Below, one piece after another: positions 10,611 to 20,048 of a DNA stretch of 64,000 nt (positions are counted from its first letter, which is position 1; each line of letters opens with the position of its first letter). The notes beneath the pieces were generated by a model. The model was not told where the DNA came from. It did no database searches and saw only the letters and a program-made list of their open reading frames with translations. This DNA comes from Bombyx mori. Lineage: Eukaryota > Arthropoda > Insecta > Lepidoptera > Bombycidae. The stretch is from assembly GCF_030269925.1 (NCBI RefSeq), contig NC_085107.1, forward strand, positions 1,240,001 to 1,304,000. The letters run 5' to 3'. The translations under genes were made by a program, and so were the position numbers.

Positions 10611-10903
10611 ATAAAAAGTATCAACGAACACAAAACAGCACTTGTGAAATACACAGAAAAGCAATCCTGGAATTGACACGTGCGTATGCTAAGCGATCGA
10701 TACGTGCATGAATAAATTAAATATGCAATCAGCAATATCGAGTCGCAGTAAGGAGCTCCGCAAAAAATTGGCCTTTACGTAAACGTTACTCACAACAAGA
10801 TGACGAGGAATTGCACAAACCAGCTTTGTTTTGATCTTTACGTCTAATAAGAAATCTTCTTATGTAATAATTGATGAAATAATTTCGTTTCTGGATGAGC
10901 CAG

Positions 10904-10987
10904 CGGAGGACCGCATTATGTGGAAGGCATTGGGGAAGGCCTATGTCCAGCAGTGGGCAGATAAAGGCTGATGATGATGATGATGAT
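10904..10987 (+). mobile_element. short RTE-type LINE 3' end with (GAT)n tail
   Basis: An 84-bp insert coding the last residues of a LINE reverse transcriptase (WKALGKAYVQQWADKG, then stop) and ending in GAT repeats. It is flanked by the direct repeat GATGAGCCAG at 10894-10903 and 10988-10997, a target duplication that shows a severely 5'-truncated insertion. Confidence 0.8.
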
Positions 10988-11117
10988 GATGAGCCAGGTT
11001 TCGTAAATACGACGCAGAATTTGCTTTTTCAATTATTACACTATATGAGTAAATGACGCGTTACTTTGTGTTAATTAAATCTGTAAATATTAACGGAAAA
11101 CCACCACCAATCGCGAC

Positions 11118-11240
11118 ACGTTTTTATTGCCCTTGTAGTCAGATGAGCATGCAGCCCACCTGATGGTAAGTGGTTACCGTTGCCCGTGGACATCAGTAAT
11201 GGCAGAGTCAAGCCGCTGCCTACCGTTAAGTACAAACCTG
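11118..11240 (-). repeat. LINE 3' tail, reversed
   Basis: Reads TTTTTATTGCCCTTGTAGTC, GCCCACCTGATGGTAAGTGG and AAGCCGCTGCCTACCGT, the same 3' end as at 7825-8312 and 10483-10610. Confidence 0.7.
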
Positions 11241-11879
11241 GTGACTTGACGTCAAAGTCTTACATTTGCTTTACAACAACTGTCTCATCCTTCGAACAGG
11301 AAGGCATGCCTGCTTCACGATAAATATAGACAAGATAATGGAACTTACCCGTGTCGTCACAATACGGCCCAACATCAATACCATCCAGATATTTTACTCT
11401 GTCAATTTTTCCTGGCGCTTCGCTTGATACGAATACACCCGGCGTTTTGTGATTTAAACCACGTCCAATGTTTTTTCATAAAAAGAGAACGCCAATAGAA
11501 GATTTATGATTATTAGTGAAGGAGTCCGGCATCGCGGAAATTAATGATAACATTATTGTAATTTACATAATTACAGAAGTTACAAAAAACAAAAGTCTAG
11601 ACCGGTGAATTAGTTATCTGTCTTCTATTCATCATAATATGCTTATTAGCGCAGATTTGAAAATTGAACAATGCATTTCAGAACATAATAATATGACTTT
11701 AGTCTTTGCAGCGTTAGTTTTTGCAGCGCAAGCAACAGGCTCGTCAAAGGAAATCATCAAACTTTCGTACAAGATTGAACTTAAATCCATATAAATAAAT
11801 ATGTTGATAAAGGTTTTTCCTCTATGCGTTCCTATGCCATTTATCTGGTTGTTATGAGACACAACCAGAGAGCCCATAG
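11241..11879. other. no gene seen
   Basis: About 640 bases. A degenerate Bm1-like stretch (GAAGGCATGCCTGCTTCACG) lies near 11300. A minus-strand ORF at 11632-11883 has no recognisable domain and I do not support it. Confidence 0.45.
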
Positions 11880-12060
11880 ACAAAACCCACAGAGTTTCTC
11901 GCCTGATCTTCTCGGCGTGTCGCGATTCTGATCCCGAGGTAGATTAAGCGAAGCACTGCTCTTGCTAGGGCCAGTGTTGGCAAACTCACTCAGCTTGAGA
12001 ACGTGGGCTCACCTATCATCCGTGAGTAGCTGGAATAGCCCCGTTGACTACCAGAAATTA
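11880..12060 (+). repeat. interspersed repeat family A, 3' part
   Basis: Blocks GAGTTTCTCGCCTGATCTTC, GAAGCACTGCTCTTGCTAGG and CGTGGGCTCACCTA match the longer copy at 54459-54760, which ends in an A run. This looks like a retroposed family. Confidence 0.65.
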
Positions 12061-12084
12061 GGTGTGAGGAAAGATGAGACTGTT

Positions 12085-12366
12085 GTTATTATTATTACGG
12101 GGTCGTCGTACTCCCTTACGGGGGCACGGAGCGGGCCTCGGGGTAAACCCCACTACCCGGGCAGACGCTCCCTGCCACATAGGGCAGGGGTGAAATAGAT
12201 GCAAGACTGGATTAGGGGGAGGGCTGTTCGCAGCGTGCTTCGGCACACTCACATCGACAAAAATACATACATATATATAATACGATGGGCAGTCTGGTGA
12301 CGGCTCGATGCCCGCGGCGGTGACACCCCGGCGCCGGCTGCTGTCCTCTGCTTCCTTACAGCTAGA
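12085..12366. other. GC-rich fragment, probably from another retroelement
   Basis: GC-rich block (GGGGGCACGGAGCGGGCC, CCCGCGGCGGTGACACCCCG) that stands out from the AT-rich surroundings and directly abuts the poly(A) end of the Jockey LINE. No ORF. Most likely the 3' region of another non-LTR element, which served as the target. Confidence 0.35.
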
Positions 12367-12390
12367 TTTTTTTTTTTTTTTTTTTTTTTT

Positions 12391-12767
12391 CCTTATTATC
12401 TAACTACAACTAACTACTAACTAAACTAAACTAACTAAACTACTATATACAACAGGGACAACAGTCAGCAACCGTGGGGCCCGCCACCGGCCCCATGCCG
12501 CGGCCCCACCTCTACAAACCAGAGGAGGAGCCGCGGCACTAGTTTGGCGCTCACCCGTTCTGGGCTCCCCAAAAGGGGAAGACCATCGCGGGGAGGGACC
12601 GATGTTAAACACTCCCCAGACGGGGGAGTGGTCCACCCAACGGGGGTGGGAAATGGGTCCCCATAAGGGGGCACCCCAACGATGTGGGGGGACATGACGA
12701 GTGTGGACAGCTCAGTCCCATGGGGGCACTCATTATGAGCACTCCCATATCACTCCGATTAAGCCGA
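12391..12767 (-). other. 3' UTR of the Jockey-type LINE
   Basis: Non-coding stretch between the ORF2 stop and the poly(A) run. Its distal end repeats short AGTTTAGTTAG units. The middle has GC-rich inverted pieces (CCCCAGACGGGGGAG, CCAACGGGGGTGGG) that could fold into stem-loops. In LINEs this region is what the element's own reverse transcriptase recognises; that role is inferred here. Confidence 0.6.
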
Positions 12768-15494
12768 CTATCTTACCATAGCCGGGGGTTCCAGTAGCTC
12801 CCTTGGTAGCGCCCGACCATCAGGTGGTCTGGCGTGCAAGGGAGCTATATTGTGGAGGTGCTCGTGGGGTCCACCGTCAGCCCGCTCGTAAAGATTACGA
12901 GCTAGCCTCCGGATGAACTCCTCGAGCGACTCCACATCTAGATCCCGGGCGATTACGTCATTTCTGACGTAACGCCCTGCTCCGACTATCGTGCGAAGAG
13001 CCAGATTTTGCTGGACCTGTAACCTCGCCCGCATACCCTGCGGGATGAGGTGATACCAGGCCTCAGCTGCGTACGTGATACGGGAACGGACATACGTCTT
13101 ATAAATGCCGAGCTTAGTCCTGACCGGCAACCTGGAGGCCAACACCGGCCGGAGGAGGAATCTCGCACAGCGAGCGGCCGCCAAAGCCTTATTGGCGTGG
13201 GCGGTCATCCTCAAACTCCGGTCGATATCGACCCCCAAGTACCGGACGCTGGATCTAAACTCGACATTAGCGCCACGGAGACTGAGCTGTCCCGGGACGA
13301 CTGTTGTGCGGACCGGACCGAAGAGGATAGCCGCAGTCTTCCCCACGTTGACCGCGACCCTCCATCGGTCCAGCCACTGGGGCAGTAGGTCCAAAAGCCT
13401 CTGCATCCTCAAAATGGCCGCAGAGGGGACGTTGGATGACGAGAAGTAGGCGCTGTCGTCGGCAAACAGCGCCAACTTCACGTCTACTTCCCACGCTTGG
13501 AGGTTACCCTCGAGCGTGGGAATGTCGTTGGTGTAGAGAGCGTAGAGGAGTGGGGCCAGGACGCTTCCCTGCGGAACTCCGGCCGTGACTGGGCGCACCG
13601 ACGACTTGGCGCCCTCGACCGCGACAAAGAAGGATCTTCCCTCCAGGTACGACCCCAGCAGTCGCACGTAGGCGTGCTGGAGGTCCGTGTTCTGCACCAG
13701 CTTGTGGATCAGTCCCGCATGCCAGACACGGTCGAAGGCTTTCTCGATATCGAGAAAGACTGCGGCCGTGTACTGGCGCGCGTTGGACCGATCCGCCAAG
13801 TGATGCATGACGCGGACCAATTGCAGCGTTGTCGAGTGACCGCTGCGAAACCCGAACTGCTCGGGTCTGGGAAGGATGTGCGGCGACACCCTTCTCAGCA
13901 GCAGCCTCTCGAACAACTTGCCCACATGCGACAGCAAGGTGATCGGACGGTAACTGGAGGGATTTCTCCTATCCTTGCCGGGTTTGGGCAAGGCGATAAC
14001 CTTGCCCAATTTCCAAATTCCCGGGAAGTGTCCTGTGGACAGAATGGAATTGAACAGCCGTGTCATGTATGACACGACCGTTTCAGGGAAGTGGAAGAAT
14101 GCGAGGGAGGGAATACCGTCCTCACCCGGCGCCTTGCGCCTCTTCATCCGCTTGATGGAGAGGCGCAATTCACTGGGAGTGATGAAAACATCATCTCCCA
14201 ACGGTGGCACCGGGGAGGAGAGTAGGTTCGCTACGCTCTCTTCCACCGATTGGTAGAATGCGGCCTCTGAGGGTGCAGAGTCATTCGGAACGAACTGCCG
14301 CTCCAGCATTGCGGCCAGGACATCGGCGCGGGCCTGAGCCGAGAAGCATCGGTTGCCCCTCTCGTCCACGAGTGGACAAGTCGGGGCAGGCCGATTTGAG
14401 AGCTGGCGGCAAAGTCGGTGGAGGGACACGGAAGAGGGGTCCTCACGGGCCTCCTCAATCCGTTCCTCCCACGCATAGCCCCGAAAGGAGCTAATCTTCG
14501 CCGCCAACTCCGCTTCCAACTCATTAAGCTCGCGCTTGATCCTGGGACAACGAGTTGTCGCCCAGAGCCTCCTCAGGCCCCTCTTCCGGCGAATGATCGC
14601 CTTCAGATGGGCCGGGAGTCTACCTCTGGGCCCGCCGCTGGGCACAAGAGTCGTCGCCTGGTCAATCGCTCCCCTGATGGAGTCGATAAGGCGGACTGCC
14701 GCGTCATCGACCCCCTCAGGGGTGTTGGGGTCCTGAATTACGGGAAGGTCGACTAGTCGTCTCTTAAAGAGCTCCCAGTCGACCTTCGGTCGTAGGGGCG
14801 AAGTCGCAACCCGGGTGAGCCCCATTCCCAGTGTCACCAGGACAGGGAGATGTGGGGTACCCAGGTCGTACAGTGCCTCGATCGTTACGGGGCACCGTAG
14901 CCCCTTATGAACACACACGTCCAGCACATCGGGCTGGTATCGCGCGGCGGTCGGGACGTGCGTGGGTTCATCAGGGCCGACCACAGAGTAGTCGCCCCTA
15001 TCGGCATCTTCTAACAGCCGCCTGCCCACTGCTGTGTTAAGTTGGGAACCCCACGCGACGTGCTTCGCGTTGAGGTCCCCGACCAGCAGAGCTGGGCGGC
15101 TGTCGTAATTCAGGGCCCGTCTTATATCCTCAGGATGGAATTCAGGCCCCGGGGGTCTATACGCGGCATAAATCCGCATATCTCCCCCCGCGGTGTGTAC
15201 CCTCACACCGACTGACCTTGTCGATGTGAAGGACAGCAAATCCAACTGATCATGCACCACGTCCCGCCTGACAAGGGCCGCAGTGCCCCTGAACGGCCGC
15301 CCGGCAGGGGTAAGCTCGTCACGTCGGTACATGAAATAGTTGGGAATCCTGAACACATCCTGAGGTTTTAACAAGGTCTCCCCCAGCAGCAGAACCTCAG
15401 GGTTGTACTCCTGGGCGAGAACCAAGAGATCGTTTTTTCGGGATCTTATCCCATCGGGGTTCCAATAGATGATGCGAAGCTCCTGGCTAGCCAT
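12768..15494 (-). CDS. LINE ORF2: endonuclease and reverse transcriptase
   Basis: 908 codons, uninterrupted. Residues 1-220 form an exonuclease-endonuclease-phosphatase domain that would nick target DNA (IIYWNPDGIRS, GETLL, AAYRPPG, GDLNAKHVAWGS near 138-150, TPHLPV near 213). Residues about 455-720 are a non-LTR reverse transcriptase: RRKAPGEDGIP, LPKPGKDRR, FLDIEKAFDRVWH, GVPQGSVLAPLLY near 639, and catalytic FADDS near 677. A C-terminal part follows with no RNase H motif and no clear zinc knuckle. ATG overlaps the ORF1 stop by eight bases, which suggests translation by reinitiation or coupling. It prints the element's RNA into the genome by target-primed reverse transcription. Confidence 0.93.
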   Translation of the reverse strand: MASQELRIIYWNPDGIRSRKNDLLVLAQEYNPEVLLLGETLLKPQDVFRIPNYFMYRRDELTPAGRPFRGTAALVRRDVVHDQLDLLSFTSTRSVGVRVHTAGGDMRIYAAYRPPGPEFHPEDIRRALNYDSRPALLVGDLNAKHVAWGSQLNTAVGRRLLEDADRGDYSVVGPDEPTHVPTAARYQPDVLDVCVHKGLRCPVTIEALYDLGTPHLPVLVTLGMGLTRVATSPLRPKVDWELFKRRLVDLPVIQDPNTPEGVDDAAVRLIDSIRGAIDQATTLVPSGGPRGRLPAHLKAIIRRKRGLRRLWATTRCPRIKRELNELEAELAAKISSFRGYAWEERIEEAREDPSSVSLHRLCRQLSNRPAPTCPLVDERGNRCFSAQARADVLAAMLERQFVPNDSAPSEAAFYQSVEESVANLLSSPVPPLGDDVFITPSELRLSIKRMKRRKAPGEDGIPSLAFFHFPETVVSYMTRLFNSILSTGHFPGIWKLGKVIALPKPGKDRRNPSSYRPITLLSHVGKLFERLLLRRVSPHILPRPEQFGFRSGHSTTLQLVRVMHHLADRSNARQYTAAVFLDIEKAFDRVWHAGLIHKLVQNTDLQHAYVRLLGSYLEGRSFFVAVEGAKSSVRPVTAGVPQGSVLAPLLYALYTNDIPTLEGNLQAWEVDVKLALFADDSAYFSSSNVPSAAILRMQRLLDLLPQWLDRWRVAVNVGKTAAILFGPVRTTVVPGQLSLRGANVEFRSSVRYLGVDIDRSLRMTAHANKALAAARCARFLLRPVLASRLPVRTKLGIYKTYVRSRITYAAEAWYHLIPQGMRARLQVQQNLALRTIVGAGRYVRNDVIARDLDVESLEEFIRRLARNLYERADGGPHEHLHNIAPLHARPPDGRALPRELLEPPAMVR

Positions 15495-17667
15495 TGAGCC
15501 TCGCTATCAACTGGTAGAACCCCGACAGGATAGCCCCGATAGGGCTAGCGCCGGAGGCGATCTCGCGGATGACTCCGGAGATCACCTCGGCCAAGTTCTC
15601 CCAGAGTGCCAGCAGCCATGCAGCAAAGCCGGCAGGCTGAGAGGCCTGTCGACCGCTGCGGCGCTCGCGCTGAGGGCGGGGGGGAAGGGGGGGCTGGCTG
15701 TTCAGATTAGAATTGTCTTCGGCCAGATGGGCCGATGGCAATGGCGGATTGGAGTTCGATGTTTGGGCAGTAGGGGAGGCCTCGTTGACCTCCATTGTCT
15801 CAACGACCATTTGGGATTGTTCGAGAGGTGCAGCATCAGTCGCTCTGATGGCTTCCTCTCTCTCTCGTGCTTCTTTTTTTTTATCTTTTTTCTTTTGTTT
15901 TTTCTTTTTGTTCCTATTACTATTTTTTCCGGGTGCAGGACCGCCGGTCGGGCGAGGTGTAGGTGTGACACCAGCGGAAGTGCGACCACGAGGAACGGGA
16001 ATGGGTTTATTTGTCCGCCGCGGCCGGTTGGCCTGCGCCATCAACGTGGTCGCTGACGGCTCAGCCTCCACTACCACGGCGGACGGAATGGAGTTTCGAG
16101 GGGGAGGGGCCGGGGGAAGGGAAGATTTCCCTTTCCCCTTCCCCTTCCCCCTTACTATGGGAAGTACAGCCGGAGGAGCTGCACCCCCGGCTCGAGGCAC
16201 CGGTGGCGCAGGAGGAGGGACGGTGACTCCCATCATCCTGGCCCGTTTGCGGAAGACCGCACACCGTCTGTCGACGGCGACGTGGTCCTTCCCACAATTG
16301 GCGCAGGAGAATGGGCCGTCCCTCGGCCTCGGGCAGTCCGCTACAATGTGCTCTCCGGCACACCTTACGCAGCGGACCGCGCGATGGCAGTTGTAGGATG
16401 CGTGTCCGAAGGCCTGGCAGCGATGACACTGCGCGGGCCCTCGGGTTGGACGCCATCCCTCAACTGTCACCCCCGGCAAGTACAACAGTTCGTTGACTGC
16501 GTACAAGCGGGCGAGGTCGTCCCTTGAGAGGTGGTCCAGGGCTACGTGAAACACGCAGCCCGGTCGCCCTCTCTGGGACCTGATGCACCTGGCATATCGA
16601 GCCGGGAATCCCAGCTCCTTCAGGGCATTGACTATTTCTGCCTCGTCGGTGTCGGCAGGGATGCCCCGGACCGCCACCTTAGAAGGCATCTCCTCCGCCA
16701 GGGCATAACAGTACCATTTAATGGTACCATCCCTGGCAGAGGCCTCCGACAGGTAGGCCTGGACCGCCCTGTACTCCTCGACCGACGTCGGCAGAAATCT
16801 AAAACCGGCGCCGAAGGGTCGCGCCGAGGGAGCTCGACCTAAGCGCTCCCTAATGGCCGCCAAATGGCGAGGCCAATTTGGGAGGGCCTCCACCATAATT
16901 GGTGGGTGTCGACGTAATACCTCCTGGGCACGACCCTTCGACCTCGGGGGAGGGGCTTTTGGGGATTGGGAAGTCCTCTGGGTGGTAGGAATACCTGGCC
17001 TAGCTGCCATGGCAGCGTAGGAGGTAGAAGGCTTGGGGTTTGTCGGTAAGGGAATATGTTGGGGTCTGGTGGACTCGAGGTCCATATACCTGGTGGAATC
17101 CAGGTTGCCCGCCGTGCCGCTTAGGGCGGGGGCACCTCGGGTTGAGTCCACCGGGATTGGGGATAACGTTGGGGAGGGAGAACGTGGAGGGGATCGTAGT
17201 TGCCTAAGGGCTGTCCCTGTCCTGGCGGGGGCCCTAGGCTTCGGAATTGGTTTATTGGCTGGGATTGGGCTCCCAGAGGGGGACGAAGATCTAGACGTGG
17301 AAGGAGTCACGGATTCAGTTGAGGAATGATCGGTGGATGTGGTCGCACTTTCCTCTCCCTCCGATCTGGAGGAAGGACCCAGTCGCGGACGCTTATCCTT
17401 GTCGCTTGACGAGCCTCGGTCAGACTCAGACCTGGCCTTCTTCCGCGGCCGAGAGGGCCCGGAGGGATCGGTCAACGAGGGAAGATTACCTTCCCTCGGT
17501 CCGATCCTCGGGGACCCCTGGGCCGCGACCGAAGGCCCGGGCTGGCTGTCCAACCCGAGTCCCGTCAAGCTTGTACGGGTTGCGGGTGTTGGCTTGTGAA
17601 TCGCCTGACGTCCCTTATTGGACGGGCCGGGTGTGCTGATTAACGGGGGTGAGTTCCCCGACGACAT
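15487..17667 (-). CDS. LINE ORF1: gag-like RNA-binding protein with zinc knuckles
   Basis: 726 codons, uninterrupted. The first 240 residues are Ser/Pro/Arg-rich and probably disordered. A globular part around 290-400 (WYCYALAEEMPSKVAVRGI, ELGFPARYARCIRSQ) resembles the RRM-like region of Jockey ORF1 proteins. Three cysteine-rich knuckles follow at about 414-469 (CHRCQAFGHASYNC, CVRCAGEHIVADC, CANCGKDHVAVDRRC). After that come a Lys-rich stretch (NRNKKKKQKKKDKKKEARE) and a hydrophobic C terminus. It would coat the element's RNA and take it to the nucleus. The start ATG at 17667 is the first in frame and is followed by a plausible disordered N terminus. Confidence 0.92.
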   Translation of the reverse strand: MSSGNSPPLISTPGPSNKGRQAIHKPTPATRTSLTGLGLDSQPGPSVAAQGSPRIGPREGNLPSLTDPSGPSRPRKKARSESDRGSSSDKDKRPRLGPSSRSEGEESATTSTDHSSTESVTPSTSRSSSPSGSPIPANKPIPKPRAPARTGTALRQLRSPPRSPSPTLSPIPVDSTRGAPALSGTAGNLDSTRYMDLESTRPQHIPLPTNPKPSTSYAAMAARPGIPTTQRTSQSPKAPPPRSKGRAQEVLRRHPPIMVEALPNWPRHLAAIRERLGRAPSARPFGAGFRFLPTSVEEYRAVQAYLSEASARDGTIKWYCYALAEEMPSKVAVRGIPADTDEAEIVNALKELGFPARYARCIRSQRGRPGCVFHVALDHLSRDDLARLYAVNELLYLPGVTVEGWRPTRGPAQCHRCQAFGHASYNCHRAVRCVRCAGEHIVADCPRPRDGPFSCANCGKDHVAVDRRCAVFRKRARMMGVTVPPPAPPVPRAGGAAPPAVLPIVRGKGKGKGKSSLPPAPPPRNSIPSAVVVEAEPSATTLMAQANRPRRTNKPIPVPRGRTSAGVTPTPRPTGGPAPGKNSNRNKKKKQKKKDKKKEAREREEAIRATDAAPLEQSQMVVETMEVNEASPTAQTSNSNPPLPSAHLAEDNSNLNSQPPLPPRPQRERRSGRQASQPAGFAAWLLALWENLAEVISGVIREIASGASPIGAILSGFYQLIARLNG

Positions 17668-18026
17668 GATTTCCCTGGTCCTACGATGGTTGAGTCATTG
17701 GTACTCCCGAGCGTTGCCAGTTGGTATGTTACTTTGTTAGACTGGGCTCCAGTTAACCGGCAATAAGGGATACTGCTATTATATAATTATAACTATAAAA
17801 TAACAGAAAAGAGACTAACTAGACTAACTGCTCGAAATTAAATTAAAATCTACCGATAACTAATAAGTGCTAATTAGTAATGAATGTACTAAACTAAATA
17901 ATATAACTACACTTGCATCTGTACTCGGTCAGTGTTAGACAAGCGGTGAGTCCCGGTTCCGGTACAAACTAGTCTTTAATGAATCAAAAGAATTCAAATA
18001 AACAAATTAATAATAATATATTAACA
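17668..18026 (-). other. 5' leader region of the Jockey-type LINE
   Basis: Non-coding DNA upstream (in element sense) of ORF1, with no ORF of note. It ends exactly where the errantivirus target duplication ACCT begins. I infer that it is LINE leader because ORF1 starts here with no poly(T) or duplication in between. Confidence 0.5.
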
Positions 18027-18030
18027 ACCT

Positions 18031-18268
18031 AGTTAAGTCGGGCACCTCTGCTGACGCATGTCTGCAAAGGCAGATCTTCGGCGAACTCAACTGCTGAATT
18101 GTGGAATTCGCAGACGACGGCATCCGCTGGACCGGTGGTCCGATGCCCTTCCCGTTAGATTAAGATTAGTAATAAGTTAGTCTTAAGTCAGATTTGGTAC
18201 GGAATAAACGTTCATAAAATATAATTTCTATTTTTTAAAACGTACTCCGCGTGGCCCGCAACTTGACT
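18031..18268 (+). repeat. 5' LTR of errantivirus
   Basis: Starts AGTTAAGTCGGGCACC and ends GCAACTTGACT. Errantivirus LTRs typically begin AGT rather than TG. A possible poly(A) signal GGAATAAACG lies inside. It is identical to the copy at 25386-25623. Confidence 0.93.
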
Positions 18269-18285
18269 GGCGCAGCCGGTAGGAT
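18268..18285 (+). other. primer-binding site, tRNA-Ser type
   Basis: TGGCGCAGCCGGTAGGAT directly abuts the 5' LTR, sharing its last T. It closely matches the primer site known for the 17.6/297 group of errantiviruses, which use tRNA-Ser. Confidence 0.75.
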
Positions 18286-18728
18286 TTCCGCGATCGCGAA
18301 CTCAATCTTGAAGTAATCGCGACGTACGTTTTTACGCGTTTAACGGAAATTCGAACAAAATAAATTCGTCAAGACACCACGACCACAACAGCTCCGGAAG
18401 TCACCACCATCTGCTTGAGATTCACCCCGAGGATATGGACAGTCTGTGAGTAGACCCTAATCGCTATTTTCATTCCATTCCATTCCTCAGTATAATAGTT
18501 ATACGTTTTTCTAGAAGACAGAGCGCTATTTCCAAAATTTGAAAAGTGTTTTTAGTTTTCTTTTAGCTAGAAATTAAGTGTAAAATTAATAAAAGTACAT
18601 ATAATACATAAAATTAAAAGAATATTGAAATTTACTTTAAGTTATAAGAATTACAAAATTTTATACGACATACTTATTAAAATTATTTCAATTTTATTTA
18701 AACAAATTAATTAATAAAATAAATTAAC

Positions 18729-19983
18729 ATGTACAACATATCTCAGATACCACGTGAAATCGCTAACGTCATCCCCAAATTCGATGGTGACGAAAAGTTA
18801 TTAAATTTATTTATTAGAAAATGTGAATATGTAATTCGATTGTGTCGTGTAGATGATAGTAGAGAACAGGACTTATATATTTCATGTTGTGACATCCCGA
18901 TTGTGTGGGAAAGCCGCAGCTCTTATTAGTGAAAGACAAGATTTAGATACATGGGACTCATTAAAAACAGCCCTAGAACAACATTTCGGAGATCCACGTT
19001 CGGAAGAATGTATTGCAATAGAATTAGAAACTTTAAAAATTAATAACGGAGAATCGTATCTAGATTTCTGTAATAGAATACAGCATATTAAAAGTACTTT
19101 GATTGCAAAAGTAAATTTAATACAGGATGATAACCTTCGTAAAAGTAAAGTTATAATATATGACAACATGTCTATGAATGTGTTCTTATATAATCTACCG
19201 GAGGACCTTCTTCGTATAGTTAGATTAAAAGGATGTGATTCGTTAGAAAAAGCACTAAGTATAGTATTAGAAGAAGTTAATTTTATGTTCCAATATAGTT
19301 CACGCAATAAAATGTTAAAACAACAAAATACCCAGTGTACGGCTCCTAGACCTCAACCGTTCAACAATTTTCAGTTTTCAGATAAAAATGTAATAAAACC
19401 TCATTTCATTAGTAACACACAGCCTCAGTATAAATTCGGTATTCCACAAAATGTCGCAACCATGTCAAATCAACCTCAACAGCAAAATAAATTTAAATTT
19501 GGAATTCCCGCTAGCAAACAAATAAAATTACCACAAACGCAACATTTCGGATATCGACCTCAAAATCAAACTCATTTTGGATATCGACCACCTTTGAACC
19601 AAAATCAATTTGGTTACAAACCAAACTTAAATCAACCTCAATTCGGTTACCGACCCCAGTTAAATCAGAATAACCCCCAATTCGGTTATAAACCCCAACA
19701 ATTCGGATATCGTCCCCCACAGGTGTTACAACCTAGGAACGGACCGACTGATGTTAGTATGCGTACCGCTAAGCCACTAGGAATACGCATGAACGAATTA
19801 TACAACTTAAACGATGACGATAATAATTATAACAATTCTGAAATTCAGAACCCTTCATACGATGATTATAGTAATACAGAAGTAATGGAAGAGTTTGAAA
19901 CATTAGAAACTGACCAAACCGAAGAATACGACCCCGTAGTAGAAAATTTTCACATAATTACCAACAACCAACCCCCGAGATAA
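18729..19983 (+). pseudogene. gag: errantivirus gag, one frameshift
   Basis: The frame opens with ATG at 18729 (MYNISQIPREIANVIPKFDG, a typical errantivirus gag start). It shifts by one base near 18890-18900 and continues in a second frame to the stop at 19981-19983. The C-terminal third is a low-complexity array of FGYRP/FGYKP repeats in Gln/Asn-rich sequence, followed by an acidic tail. No CCHC knuckle is seen, as is common in this group. It would form the particle shell. The shift means this copy alone should not make full-length Gag, unless it is a sequencing error. Confidence 0.85.
19944..19950 (+). promoter_or_regulatory. candidate -1 ribosomal slippery heptamer
   Basis: In the gag frame the codons read GAA AAT TTT, so A-AAT-TTT has the X-XXY-YYZ form of a -1 slip site. 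Gag and pol are in frames that differ by -1 here, and the pol frame is already open. It lies 31 bases before the gag stop. Confidence 0.6.
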
Positions 19984-20048
19984 TAAACTTAAATTGTAAC
20001 GCATTAAAATTACCATATATTAACATCCCCGAAATCAATGGTAAATTT

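Larger units (their letters stand above)
12367..17760 (-). mobile_element. Jockey-type non-LTR retrotransposon with two intact ORFs
   Basis: Minus-strand LINE with a 24-base poly(A) end (T run at 12367-12390), a 3' UTR of about 375 bases rich in TAGTTTAGTTAG-like units and GC-rich inverted pieces, ORF2, ORF1 and a 5' leader. Both ORFs are uninterrupted, so this copy is young and may be active. The 5' end is not fixed: leader-like sequence runs from 17668 to 18026, where the errantivirus interrupts it, and may resume from 25628 to about 26720. The ORF2 layout (AP-type endonuclease then reverse transcriptase, no RNase H seen) fits the Jockey clade. Confidence 0.88.

Noticed and set aside
13050..14756. 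several plus-strand ORFs of 90-190 codons
   Set aside because: GC-rich shadows antisense to LINE ORF2, whose motifs are clear on the minus strand.
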